Shown here: in pieces, positions 18,479 through 27,665 of the stretch
Layout of the letters: every line of letters starts with the position of its first letter
Position numbering within the stretch: position 1 is the stretch's first letter
Assembly (NCBI GenBank): GCA_003134765.1
Contig: PLCM01000006.1
Coordinates: 121,011-185,010 of the forward strand
Reading direction: 5' to 3'
Source: Spartobacteria bacterium
GTDB lineage: Bacteria; Verrucomicrobiota; Verrucomicrobiia; Chthoniobacterales; UBA10450
DNA length: 64,000 nucleotides
The notes under the pieces: model-generated
Seen by the model: only the letters and a program-made list of their open reading frames with translations
What the model was told of the DNA's origin: nothing
Database searches by the model: none
Program-made: the position numbers and the translations under genes

Positions 18479-18674
18479 GATGACCCTCATCTTAACCTTC
18501 TCCCTCAGGGGGAAGGAACTTTCTCTTTTCCGCCTTGGTAGGGCGAGACTCTGTCGAGCCGAAGAAACGCGTCAAAAAGCGCGCGGCTCGACGGAGTCTC
18601 GCCCTACCAAAATCAAGGCTTCGCGGCGTCTAAACTCAATCTCCCTGAGGGAGAGGGCTGGGGTGAGGGTCACG
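18479..18674. repeat. Nested palindromic repeats
   Basis: The outer palindrome runs from gatgaccctcatcttaacc (18479) to gggctggggtgagggtc (to 18671). Inside it sits a complete ggtagggcgagactc palindrome with arms at 18535-18560 and 18585-18610. The second repeat family has therefore inserted into the first. Confidence 0.85.
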
Positions 18675-18687
18675 ATTTGAAAATTCA

Positions 18688-20886
18688 ATGAAAGCCTTCC
18701 TCGCCCTTACCAGAATCGATCTGAAGCTCGCGTTGCGAAATCGCTCGGTCCTGTTCTTCAATTATTTCTTCCCGCTCATTTTCTTTTTCGTCTTCGGTTA
18801 CTCGATGCACGCGGAGCAGGGTTCGAGGATCATCCAGGTCATCACGATGGTCACAGCCATTGGTATTCTCGGAAATGGTTTGTTCGGGGCCGGGATGCGC
18901 GCCGTGCAGGATCGAGAGACCGATGTGCTGCGACGTTACAAGGTCACGCCGATTACGCCGGTCCCGCTGCTCGCCGCCTCGATGGTCACAGGCGTGATCC
19001 TTTACCTCCCAGGTTTGATTGTGACTCTGATTCTCGCCAATCGCCTTTTTGGGATGGCGGTCCCGCCGAACCTCGGCTCGCTCTTTCTTTTCGCGATCAT
19101 CGCCTGCGTTGCGTTCCGGTCGATGGGGCTGATCATCGCCTCCGTCGTCAATTCGTCCCAGGAAAGCCTCATCCTCATCCAGCCTCTTTACATGGCGATG
19201 TTGTTCCTCAGCGGCGCCACCTTCCCCCTCAGTTTCTTTCCCGATTGGTTGCAGATCGTGACGCAATTCATTCCGGCGACCTATCTAATGCTCGGGCTCG
19301 CGGGCATTTTGCAGCACGGCGAATCGGTCATGCATAACTGGCAGGCGGTCATTGCTCTCCTGGTTACCGCGCTGGTTGGTTTGTTCATCGCCACAAAACT
19401 TTTTCGCTGGGAGAAAGAGGAGAAGCTGCGCAATTCCGCCAAACTCTGGGTGCTGGCCGCGCTTGCTCCCTTTCTCCTTCTCGGCCTCTATCAATCCTGG
19501 AGCCGCCAGGACCTTGCGAAGGCGAAAATTCTCGCGCGTGACATGGAGCGCGGGAAGACGTGGCTGATCCAGAACGCCCGCGTTTATGTCGGCAACGGAA
19601 AGGTAATCGAATCCGCTTCGATCCTGATCAAGGGCGGCAAAATCGCGGAAATCTACGAAGGAACGGCGCCCGATCCCAAGACGTTGAAGGCCGATCTGTT
19701 TGAGGCCGCGGGCAAGACGGTGCTGCCGGGCTTGATCGACGTGCATGTGCATTTGGGAGCGACCGGCGGTTTCGTCGAGGACTATACGAAGTTCGACGCG
19801 AAGAAGGCCATTGAGCGCGAAATGCAGTCGTATCTGTTTTGCGGCGTCACTTCCGTGCGGAGCGCGGGCGATGCCGTCGACGATACGCTCAAAGTCCGCA
19901 AGCTTTTCGGTAGCGGCGAAAAACTCGGGACGGAATTGTTTCTCTGCGGGCCACTCTTCACCGCGGAGGGCGGGCATGGCACCGAGTACGGGAAGTTTTT
20001 GCCGGAAGCGATGCGGGCGAGTTTTATCGCGCAGTTTGTCCGGACTCCGAAATCGGACGAAGAGGCGCGCAAACAGGTGGATGCCCTTGTGACCCAAAAG
20101 GTCGACGCAATCAAGGGAGTGCTGGAAGCCGGTGTCCCCGGCAATTCGTTCAATCGAATGGACGTGAATATTCTTCGCGCCGTGACCGAGGAGGCGCACG
20201 CAAAGGGTCTGCCCGTGGCGGTTCACACCGGTAACGCCCAGGACGTTGTGGATGCGGTTTCGCTTCCGGCCGACTCCATCGAGCACGGTTCTTTTGTTGA
20301 TGAGATTTCCGACGCGACGATCGTCGAGATGAAGGCGAAAGGGATAGCCTACGACCCGACGCTGAGTGTGGTGGAAGGATTTACGAGCTTCGCCAAAGGC
20401 GACACCAGCCTGCTCAAGCGCTCCCTCGTTCAGCAGGTTACGCGAAAGGAATTGCTCGACGGAACGGAACAGGCGGCCAAAAAACCAGAGTTCGACGGAT
20501 TGCGCGAAGGCTTGAAGCGCTGGCCAATGTCACTCGAAGTCGGCGGGAAGAACCTTTTGAAGGTATGGCGCGCGGGGATTCCTCTGGTAACCGGTTCTGA
20601 CGCGGGGAACTTTCTTGTCCTTCACGGGCCCACGGTGCAACGCGAGATCGAACTGTGGGTTGCAGCCGGGATCCCGATCGACGTGGCGCTCCAGGCCGCG
20701 ACCAGCAATGCGGCGAAATTGCTCAGGGCCGATTCGCGCTTTGGAACTGTCGAAAAAGGCAAGGAAGCTACGCTCCTGATCGTGGACGGTAACCCTCTTC
20801 AGGACGTCCATGCACTCTCTTCTGTTTCCGCCGTTTTCATGAAGGGAGAGCGCGTTAATCGGACGTCCCTTCTTCAGGAGAATTAG
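18688..20886 (+). CDS. ABC-2 permease fused to an amidohydrolase
   Basis: A 732-residue fusion in one uninterrupted frame. Residues 1 to about 245 form an ABC-2 transporter permease with six predicted helices (first SVLFFNYFFPLIFFFVFGYS, last AVIALLVTALVGLFIATKLF). A seventh helix (LWVLAALAPFLLLGLYQSW) follows at about 256-275. From about residue 290 (TWLIQNARVYVGNG) the rest is a metal-dependent amidohydrolase of the imidazolonepropionase-like group, with HVH at 353-355, His513 in HTGN, His533 in EHGS and Asp638 in TGSDAGN. Six helices plus one would place the hydrolase domain outside the cytoplasm. The cognate ATPase gene is upstream. Substrate unknown. Confidence 0.85.
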   Translation: MKAFLALTRIDLKLALRNRSVLFFNYFFPLIFFFVFGYSMHAEQGSRIIQVITMVTAIGILGNGLFGAGMRAVQDRETDVLRRYKVTPITPVPLLAASMVTGVILYLPGLIVTLILANRLFGMAVPPNLGSLFLFAIIACVAFRSMGLIIASVVNSSQESLILIQPLYMAMLFLSGATFPLSFFPDWLQIVTQFIPATYLMLGLAGILQHGESVMHNWQAVIALLVTALVGLFIATKLFRWEKEEKLRNSAKLWVLAALAPFLLLGLYQSWSRQDLAKAKILARDMERGKTWLIQNARVYVGNGKVIESASILIKGGKIAEIYEGTAPDPKTLKADLFEAAGKTVLPGLIDVHVHLGATGGFVEDYTKFDAKKAIEREMQSYLFCGVTSVRSAGDAVDDTLKVRKLFGSGEKLGTELFLCGPLFTAEGGHGTEYGKFLPEAMRASFIAQFVRTPKSDEEARKQVDALVTQKVDAIKGVLEAGVPGNSFNRMDVNILRAVTEEAHAKGLPVAVHTGNAQDVVDAVSLPADSIEHGSFVDEISDATIVEMKAKGIAYDPTLSVVEGFTSFAKGDTSLLKRSLVQQVTRKELLDGTEQAAKKPEFDGLREGLKRWPMSLEVGGKNLLKVWRAGIPLVTGSDAGNFLVLHGPTVQREIELWVAAGIPIDVALQAATSNAAKLLRADSRFGTVEKGKEATLLIVDGNPLQDVHALSSVSAVFMKGERVNRTSLLQEN

Positions 20887-20889
20887 GGT

Positions 20890-22029
20890 ATGGGATTATC
20901 TTCAAATACTTACGTATCTTTTTCTTCGCGTTTAGTTATTTTAATTCTGGCTGTCCTCTGGACGAGGAAAGCCTGTGGCTACGGTCCGATCGGCCACCAA
21001 ATCGTCGGGGCCGTCGCGGACGAGAGGCTCGCCAAAACCGACGCCGGAAAAAAGGTCGCCGAACTGCTCGACGGAATGACGCTGGAGAAGGTTTCCGTGA
21101 TCCCGGATGAAATTAAGGGCTGGGACAAATTAACCCCGGATGATCCCGGAATTTTCCACTACTCCGCGCATCCCCGGATCGACGCCCAATTGCGAGCCTT
21201 CTGGCACGCCAACCCGCCCACCCACGATCTGAAGTCGGCCATACCATCGCATCATTGGTTCCATTACACCGATGTTCCGCTGCTCGATCCCGAGAAGTAC
21301 GGCGATGGGAAAACCGGGCGCTCCAAATGGGACATCGTCCAGATAATGCGGTATTGCGTGGCTGTTTTGAAGGGCACCGAGCCGGAAGAGAATGCCCGCA
21401 AAATCACGACGCCGATCGCGATTATTTTGCTCGCCCACTTCGGCGGCGACATCCACCAACCCCTTCATGTGGGCGCGGAGTATTTCGATGCGCAAGGCCA
21501 CGCAGCAAACCCGGACAAGGGTGCCGCGACCCTGGAGGATGAGGGAGGCAATACCATCGTCTTGAATCTGCTGCCAGGCACGAATCCACAGCCGGCAAAA
21601 CGCGCCCCGAAGTTTCACGGTTTTTGGGACAACGACACCGTGCTTGCAAACCTGCCGTTACTGCCGGAAACGATGCCGAAGGAGGAACGCCGCGAGAAAA
21701 CAGACGCGGCCAAGGCAGCGCTCGTCCACGACTTTGCCACGCACGAACCGAAGAACTGGCGCCTGGCTCCCGACGTTGCGTTGAAAGATTATTCCGAAGG
21801 GTGGGCGAACGACATTCTCCCGATCGCGCGTGAGGCGCACGAGCGGCTGACCTTTAGGAACGTAGCCCCGCTTCAGGAAGAGGATCGCGTCGTCGCCGCG
21901 GGCTTTGCCGACGAGAAGAAATCGCCGGACGGCGTTTCCTACTACGATTGGTCTGCCCGCGTCGTCCGGGACGAACTGCACAAGGCAGGGTGGCGCCTCG
22001 CCGATCTTCTTGAACAGGCGCTGCGCTAA
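20890..22029 (+). CDS. S1/P1-type nuclease
   Basis: A 379-residue exported zinc-dependent nuclease. A signal sequence (SRLVILILAVLWTRKACG) precedes YGPIGHQIVGAVADERL, the mature N-terminus of the family, where a Trp is usual and Tyr is found here. Zinc ligands can be seen in IFHYSAHPRI, HHWFHYTDVPLLD and LAHFGGDIHQPLHVG. The family cleaves single-stranded nucleic acids and 3'-nucleotides outside the cytoplasm. It begins 3 bases after the fusion gene, so the two are likely cotranscribed. Confidence 0.88.
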   Translation: MGLSSNTYVSFSSRLVILILAVLWTRKACGYGPIGHQIVGAVADERLAKTDAGKKVAELLDGMTLEKVSVIPDEIKGWDKLTPDDPGIFHYSAHPRIDAQLRAFWHANPPTHDLKSAIPSHHWFHYTDVPLLDPEKYGDGKTGRSKWDIVQIMRYCVAVLKGTEPEENARKITTPIAIILLAHFGGDIHQPLHVGAEYFDAQGHAANPDKGAATLEDEGGNTIVLNLLPGTNPQPAKRAPKFHGFWDNDTVLANLPLLPETMPKEERREKTDAAKAALVHDFATHEPKNWRLAPDVALKDYSEGWANDILPIAREAHERLTFRNVAPLQEEDRVVAAGFADEKKSPDGVSYYDWSARVVRDELHKAGWRLADLLEQALR

Positions 22030-22035
22030 TCTGGG

Positions 22036-22109
22036 GTGTAGCCACGGCCCTGTGGGCCGTTTGCTTTGGCGCTCTAGAAGGTGAAACGGCCCGCAGGGCC
22101 GTGGCTACA
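22036..22109. repeat. Bipartite palindromic repeat (TGT/GCA frame)
   Basis: Outer gtagcc/ggctac enclose ACGGCCC-TGT-GGGCCGT and ACGGCCC-GCA-GGGCCGT. The two halves are also reverse complements of one another. It lies between convergent genes. Confidence 0.9.
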
Positions 22110-22193
22110 ACGCTGCCGCGCGCGACCGCCAGGCAAAACGGCGATCCGACTCTCGCCGGATCGCCGCTTGGAAAATCTCGAGTTCTTGAGCTG

Positions 22194-22529
22194 CTACGCC
22201 TTCGAGCCTTTGTCGTGCATCTTGCTGCAGTCGGACTTCAAGGTCGCCATTTGCTCTTTCGAGAGGACGCCTTCAGCCGACTTCATGAATGCATCCATGC
22301 TCTCTTTCGTGCAGCCTTCCTTGTTACACTTCGCGACGAGCGCATCCATCTTCGTCTTTTGGTCGGCCGAGAGGTTTAGCTTCGCGTAGGTCTGCGTGCA
22401 ATCCATCTTCGTTTCATTGCTCGCCTGTTTCGCACAGCAACCGCCATCTTTATCCTTGCCCCCGGCAAACGCTGGCGTCACCGCCAAAGCCGCCGCTGCC
22501 ATCAAAGCCAGTCCTGTAAGTTTCGTCAT
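22194..22529 (-). CDS. Small Cys-containing periplasmic protein, CpxP/Spy-like
   Basis: A 111-residue exported protein with signal peptide LTGLALMAAAALAVTPAFA. The mature part has a CC pair, then helical segments LNLSADQKTKMDALVAKC and GVLSKEQMATLKSDC. The repeated L(S/T)xxQ pattern is that of CpxP/Spy-type helical proteins, which act as periplasmic chaperones or metal-stress sensors. Five or six Cys residues suggest disulfides or metal binding. The role here is inferred only from the pattern. Confidence 0.65.
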   Translation of the reverse strand: MTKLTGLALMAAAALAVTPAFAGGKDKDGGCCAKQASNETKMDCTQTYAKLNLSADQKTKMDALVAKCNKEGCTKESMDAFMKSAEGVLSKEQMATLKSDCSKMHDKGSKA

Positions 22530-22564
22530 AGTGCCAAGCTATGACAGAGCGCCCTTCTTGTCGT

Positions 22565-23371
22565 TCAAATTCTACCTGGATTGCCACTCTTGTTCGCCGG
22601 CTTGAACCATTTTCGGGCCGTGTCGCGCAACCGTTCCTTCCACTGACGGAACGTGACTTCTACAAGCAGACGTCCGTAAGGGAGTGGCTCTCTTGGGATG
22701 AAACCCATCGCCCCCTCCCGAAGTCGATCCACGACAGTTGCCGGCAAGGTCTGGCCGGGGGCCGGCCTGGGTTCATCTGAGCCCACAAAACCGTAGGAGC
22801 TCAAAAACTCCGGTGCATCGCTAAAAAAAGCCGAGGGCACCCGTTTTTCCAGAAATCGGCGGGCATGGCTTCCCGGTATCACGTCGTGCATGAAGGCCGC
22901 CCTCACCCGGCCTGTGCGCAGAAGTCGTAACGCCAGTTTGAGCGCGCGGAAATCCTTTGGGCCATCGATCAAGACGACGTCGCCCTGTTCGATCAATCGT
23001 GGCAATTCCACGCGCCCATCGCCGAATTTGCATTCGACATTCCTGTTACCTTCCAGCCGTCTTGCCGCGATTTCTACGTCGGGAGAATTCCGGTCGCGTT
23101 CGATGCTGATGATGCGCGTTGCCGGGAAACAGCGGGCCAGGATTTCCGTGCTGTAGCCGCGCCCCCGGCCAGATTCGAGGATGCGCCGGGGGGGATCCGT
23201 GGCCAACAGCGCAAAGATGAACAAACCTTCGCTCGGGCGGATGCCCTTTAAATCATGAGTGGTACCCGCCGTCCTCTCGACGTAGGTATCGACGTGGGTG
23301 GCGGCCGACCCAAGGAGGAACGGCAATCCATGCGCTGCTCTGCTCTTCACCGCTGGGGACCTAATGAGCAT
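22565..23371 (-). CDS. Class I SAM-dependent methyltransferase
   Basis: About 268 residues. Motif I is [15 protein letters not shown], a slight variant of ExGxGxGxST; the next strand gives IISIERD and the acidic loop FGDGRVEL, and [10 protein letters not shown] matches the O-methyltransferase-like group that includes CmcI-like and macrocin-type enzymes. The ATG at 23371, or the TTG at 23374, overlaps the clpB 3' end by 11 or 14 bases, so translation is probably coupled to clpB. Substrate unknown. Confidence 0.7.
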   Translation of the reverse strand: MLIRSPAVKSRAAHGLPFLLGSAATHVDTYVERTAGTTHDLKGIRPSEGLFIFALLATDPPRRILESGRGRGYSTEILARCFPATRIISIERDRNSPDVEIAARRLEGNRNVECKFGDGRVELPRLIEQGDVVLIDGPKDFRALKLALRLLRTGRVRAAFMHDVIPGSHARRFLEKRVPSAFFSDAPEFLSSYGFVGSDEPRPAPGQTLPATVVDRLREGAMGFIPREPLPYGRLLVEVTFRQWKERLRDTARKWFKPANKSGNPGRI

Positions 23372-25931
23372 CAAAGGTTAATCCGCCGTCTTTCGCGTCA
23401 ACCTGGATCATTTGTCCTTCACCAAATTTTCCCGCCAGGATGTCCATGCTCAGCGGATCAAGGATGTATTTCTGGATCGCGCGCTTCAAGGGGCGAGCGC
23501 CGTAGACCGGATCGTAGCCATGGCTGGCGACGAATGCTTTCGCCGCGTCGGACAATTCCAGAGTCATTTTTTGGTTCTCCAGCCGGCGGACAAGGCGCCT
23601 GAGCTGAATTTCGACGATCTTCTTCAGCTCCTCCTCAGTCAGCCGGTCAAAAATGACGATGTCGTCGATGCGATTGAGGAATTCCGGACGGAAATGCTGG
23701 CGCAACGCGTCCATTACCAGGCGTTCCCGGGCGGCAGGCGACGATTCCTCCATGATATATTGCGACCCGATGTTCGAGGTCATGATGATGACCGTGTTTT
23801 TGAAATCGACCGTTCTCCCCTGCCCATCCGTGATGCGTCCGTCGTCGAGGACCTGGAGGAGAACATTGAAAACATCCTGGTGCGCCTTCTCGATTTCATC
23901 GAAGAGGACCACCGAGTACGGCTTGCGCCGCACGGCTTCGCTGAGCTGACCGCCTTCTTCGTAGCCGACATAACCCGGAGGCGCGCCGATTAAACGGGAG
24001 ACCGTGTGTTTCTCCATGTACTCGCTCATGTCGATCCGGATCATGGCCTGCTCGTCGTCGAACAAAAATTCCGCAAGCGCGCGCGACAGCTCCGTTTTGC
24101 CGACTCCGGTCGGCCCGAGGAAAATAAAGGAACCGATCGGTCGGTTCTCATCCTGCAATCCGGCGCGCGCCCGCCGAATTGCGCTCGCGACGGCTTTGAT
24201 CGCGGTGTCTTGCCCGACGACGCGCTGGTGCAGATGCTCCTCGAGCCGGATCAATTTCTCCCGCTCACCCTCCTGCAGGCGCGAGACAGGAATGTGCGTC
24301 CAGCTCGAGACGACCTGCGCGATGTCTTCCCCGGTTACTTCCTCGCGAAGCAAACGGTTGCCCCCCTCTTTGATCTTCTCCTCGACGGCGCGCAGCTTGT
24401 TCTCCAGCTCCGGGAGCCGGCCGTATTGCAACTCGCTGGCCCGGGCCAGCTCGCCGCGACGCTGGGCTCGCTCCAATTCCGTGCGCGCCTGGTCGAGTTC
24501 TTCCTTCAGTTTTCTCTGATCGTCGATAACCGCCTTTTCCTTCTGCCATTCCGCCTTGAGCGCTGACGATTTTTCCTTCAGCTCCGCCAATTCCTTCTCG
24601 AGCTTTTTCAGCCGTTCCTTGCTGGCCGCGTCTTTTTCCTTCTTGAGCGCCTGCCTCTCCATTTCGCGTTGCATGACTTCGCGCTCGATCACGTCGATTT
24701 CTGTCGGCATCGAATCGAGCTCGATCTTCAGGCGTGACGCCGCCTCATCGACAAGATCGACCGCCTTGTCGGGAAGAAATCGGTCGCTGATGTAGCGATG
24801 CGACAGAACAGCCGCCGCGACCAGGGCCGCGTCCTGGATCCGGACGCCGTGATGCACTTCGTAACGTTCCTTGAGTCCGCGCAAAATGGCGATCGTGTCC
24901 TCGACTGTTGGCTCTTCCACCATCACTGGCTGGAAGCGGCGCTCCAGGGCCGCGTCTTTCTCGATGTATTTGCGATACTCATCGAGCGTGGTCGCTCCGA
25001 TCGTGCGGAGTTCACCGCGCGCCAGTTGCGGCTTCAGCAAATTCGACGCGTCGACCGATCCCTCCGCCGCCCCTGCGCCGACGATGGTGTGCAGCTCGTC
25101 GATGAACAAAATAATCTGGCCCTGGGAATCCGTGACTTCTTTCAGGAATGCTTTCAGCCGGTCTTCGAATTCCCCGCGGAACTTCGCGCCGGCCACCATC
25201 GAACCAATATCCATCGCGATGATCCGCTTTTGCTTCAGCGACTCCGGCACATCACCGCTGATGATTCGCCGGGCCAGGCCTTCCACGATGGCCGTCTTCC
25301 CCACACCCGGCTCGCCGATCAGGACCGGGTTGTTTTTGGTCCGGCGCGAAAGCACCTGCATCACCCGCCGGATTTCGTTATCGCGCCCAATGACCGGATC
25401 GATTTTTCCTCGGCGCGCCAATTGAGTCAGGTCGCGCCCATATTTTTCCAGCGTCTGATATTTGCCTTCCGGATTCTGGTCCGTCACCCGCTGCGAGCCG
25501 CGCACCTGTTGCAGTGCCTGCATCAGCTTGTCACGGGTCGTCCCGGCGTCTTTCAGAAGTTTCGCCGAGAAAGATTTTCCATCCGCCAGGGCGAGCAGAT
25601 AATGTTCGGCGCTGAGGAATTCGTCCTTCAGTTTCGCCATCTCTTTTTCCGCGGCGTCGATCGTCGCCCGCAGCTCGTTGCCGATCCGCTGATCGACATT
25701 CCCGCCCTGGATCCTTGGGCGGCGCTCCAGTTCCCGCGTCAACCGGCCGCGTAAGTCCGGGATCGCAACCCCCATTTTTTCCAGCAACGGTTTCGTCACC
25801 CCATCCGTCTGATCGAGCAACGCGAGGAGGAAATGCTCGTTCGTAATTTCCTGCTGATTGAACTGCGACGCCAGGTCCTGCGCCGCCTGCATCGCTTCCT
25901 GCATCTTCTGGGTAAATTTATCCGGACGCAT
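23361..25931 (-). CDS. clpB: ATP-dependent disaggregase ClpB
   Basis: An 856-residue AAA+ chaperone that, with DnaK, rescues aggregated proteins. The N-terminal substrate domain starts [18 protein letters not shown]. The first Walker A is [13 protein letters not shown] near residue 206. A coiled-coil middle domain rich in Glu/Lys/Arg spans about residues 400-530, and the second Walker A is [14 protein letters not shown] near 605. The pore-loop and arginine-finger regions look intact. Length is normal. No HrcA/CIRCE-like element was noticed upstream, though this was only an eye search. Confidence 0.98.
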   Translation of the reverse strand: MRPDKFTQKMQEAMQAAQDLASQFNQQEITNEHFLLALLDQTDGVTKPLLEKMGVAIPDLRGRLTRELERRPRIQGGNVDQRIGNELRATIDAAEKEMAKLKDEFLSAEHYLLALADGKSFSAKLLKDAGTTRDKLMQALQQVRGSQRVTDQNPEGKYQTLEKYGRDLTQLARRGKIDPVIGRDNEIRRVMQVLSRRTKNNPVLIGEPGVGKTAIVEGLARRIISGDVPESLKQKRIIAMDIGSMVAGAKFRGEFEDRLKAFLKEVTDSQGQIILFIDELHTIVGAGAAEGSVDASNLLKPQLARGELRTIGATTLDEYRKYIEKDAALERRFQPVMVEEPTVEDTIAILRGLKERYEVHHGVRIQDAALVAAAVLSHRYISDRFLPDKAVDLVDEAASRLKIELDSMPTEIDVIEREVMQREMERQALKKEKDAASKERLKKLEKELAELKEKSSALKAEWQKEKAVIDDQRKLKEELDQARTELERAQRRGELARASELQYGRLPELENKLRAVEEKIKEGGNRLLREEVTGEDIAQVVSSWTHIPVSRLQEGEREKLIRLEEHLHQRVVGQDTAIKAVASAIRRARAGLQDENRPIGSFIFLGPTGVGKTELSRALAEFLFDDEQAMIRIDMSEYMEKHTVSRLIGAPPGYVGYEEGGQLSEAVRRKPYSVVLFDEIEKAHQDVFNVLLQVLDDGRITDGQGRTVDFKNTVIIMTSNIGSQYIMEESSPAARERLVMDALRQHFRPEFLNRIDDIVIFDRLTEEELKKIVEIQLRRLVRRLENQKMTLELSDAAKAFVASHGYDPVYGARPLKRAIQKYILDPLSMDILAGKFGEGQMIQVDAKDGGLTFDAH

Positions 25932-26032
25932 GCTTCATCCTACTGTTCGCGGCGTCGCCCACAACTAGACTTGAGTCTCGTGTTCTACCTGGAATTCGAG
26001 TCTTAATCACGGGGGCGATTTTATTCCTGCAA

Positions 26033-26556
26033 ATGCACGGCATTTATCTCGCGGCAATTATCACGACCGGCATTGCTACGGCGATCTTCGGGCCGTTGAT
26101 CCACCGGCTGAAAATGCCGGCCCATGCGGCGGGTCTGGCTCGACACGGCGGTCGCTTTGCCCATGCAACCGCTCGCCTTTTACCTTGTTCGCGTTCCTCC
26201 GGATCAGCGCGTTTGTTTCGGTCACGCTTTGGCGATTGCCTTCCCGGTTCCTTCTCGGGCTGGCGGGTGCGACGGCGCTGCATTGGCTCCTCAATTTTCC
26301 GATTTTGCTCATGATCTGGAACGCGGCCGGACTGGGCAAAACATTCTGGCTCACGGCCAATCAGCTCTGGCTGTTGCTCTTCTTCGTCCTCAGTCTGGCT
26401 TTGCTCTCCTACTTTACCTTCGGCAAGTTCAGCCCCGGCCGCGCGCTCTTCGGACGGAGACGCTGCCCGGAGTGCGCGACCGAGTACGACGCCCCGTTTT
26501 TCGCGGTCAACTTTGGTGCCACTCGTTACGAACGCTGTCCGCATTGCCGCTACTAG
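26033..26556 (+). pseudogene. Membrane protein with zinc ribbon, apparently frameshifted
   Basis: The last part, 26185-26556 (TTG start), is a credible coding stretch: two or three hydrophobic helices (GATALHWLLNFPILLMIW, LWLLLFFVLSLALLSYFTF) followed by a zinc ribbon CPEC...CPHC at the C-terminus. Upstream, plausible membrane-protein sequence continues in other frames: MHGIYLAAIITTGIATAIFGPLIHRL from 26033, and VWLDTAVALPMQPLAFYLV from about 26130. This suggests one ancestral gene with two frameshifts, or sequencing errors. The 3' segment alone could also be an intact short gene. Not recognised further. Confidence 0.4.
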
Positions 26557-26578
26557 CATTGGACGAAAGCCTTCAGTC

Positions 26579-26701
26579 ATGAGCGAAAGCGCGCGCAGCA
26601 TGATCCTCGGGCCCTCGGTGCTTTATGCCGTGGCCGTGGTCGCGCTCGTTCTCACCGTTGTTTGCAGGCTAGTGAACAATTCCATTCCTAATAAACTGTG
26701 A
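26579..26701 (+). CDS. Possible 40-residue membrane protein
   Basis: From the ATG at 26579 the short frame encodes a polar N-terminus, one hydrophobic helix (VLYAVAVVALVLTVVC) and a polar end. It begins 22 bases after the zinc-ribbon protein. Small single-helix proteins are common, but the sequence alone does not prove that this one is expressed. Confidence 0.3.
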   Translation: MSESARSMILGPSVLYAVAVVALVLTVVCRLVNNSIPNKL

Positions 26702-26751
26702 CGCGCAGTCCGTGAGGCGGGCTGTGCCTTACACACGACCTCGGCGCACTC

Positions 26752-27606
26752 TTGGCACGAATTATTTTCGTGAATACCCCAGAAGTGGGTCCGCTATGGC
26801 GGGAAGTGCTGGGCGACGCGGAACCTCTGCGGCGAGGACGCGAAGCCGTCATTCTCCTTTCGATTCTGATTCTTCTCGGCGAGGTGGTGATGGTCTTCGC
26901 GGCGTTGATGAGCGGCGATCCGCGAAATTTCTTCGTCGAGCTCCTCACGGCGTGGTTCGTCGCGTTGCTTCTGTACTTTGTCTGGATCGGGCAGACGTGG
27001 GCGCGCTGGCTCCTGGCACCGATCTTCTTGGTACAAGGTTGCTGGGATTTCATCTGGGGCATTATCGGCGGCGACGGGCTCCGCTCTGTGATTGGCATTG
27101 GAGAACTGATTATTTTCGCTTACCTCGCCATTTCGCCCTCGGTCTATGCCTTCGCTCGCCTTCAGCGAGAGCGAATCGGCCGCTGGGAAGTGCTCGCGAT
27201 CTCCGGAGTTTTCCTTCTGGTTCTGGCCAGCGTTGGTGCCGGCATCCTGGCGTTTTACAATTATCAAGACACTCTAAAGACGGAAGCGACGGAGTTTATG
27301 CGGATGACATTCCATCGTGTCTTTGAAAATCGCGATCCGGAATATCTCGCCGAGCACTCGAAAAAAGCACACCGATCTCTGTCGCCGCAAACTTTCGTTA
27401 ACCGGATTAGTTCAGAATTGGGCAATGTAAAAGAAGTCGGGCCGGTCGGCACATCGTTCCGGATCAAATTCGTCCCTTATCATCTCGAGCTCCACGCGAC
27501 GGGAAAAGCACGGGTCATTTTCGAAACTGCGCCCATGTGGGTTTCGATTGAGATCTCCGGAAGAGAGCCGGACTGGGAGATTGACCACATCAGTTGGGAT
27601 TATTGA
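26752..27606 (+). CDS. Multi-helix membrane protein, unknown
   Basis: Not recognised. About 284 residues from a TTG at 26752; a GTG at 26770 is an alternative. The first 170 residues hold about five hydrophobic helices, starting AVILLSILILLGEVVMVFA and ending VLAISGVFLLVLASVGAGILAF. A soluble C-terminal domain of about 110 residues carries alternating strands (HATGKARVIFETAPMWVSIE). No catalytic motif is apparent. Confidence 0.65.
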   Translation: MARIIFVNTPEVGPLWREVLGDAEPLRRGREAVILLSILILLGEVVMVFAALMSGDPRNFFVELLTAWFVALLLYFVWIGQTWARWLLAPIFLVQGCWDFIWGIIGGDGLRSVIGIGELIIFAYLAISPSVYAFARLQRERIGRWEVLAISGVFLLVLASVGAGILAFYNYQDTLKTEATEFMRMTFHRVFENRDPEYLAEHSKKAHRSLSPQTFVNRISSELGNVKEVGPVGTSFRIKFVPYHLELHATGKARVIFETAPMWVSIEISGREPDWEIDHISWDY

Positions 27607-27665
27607 AGGGCATATATCGTTGTGTTGATTGCGGCTCGGTTCTTCTCCGCGTATGAGTCTCGGCG

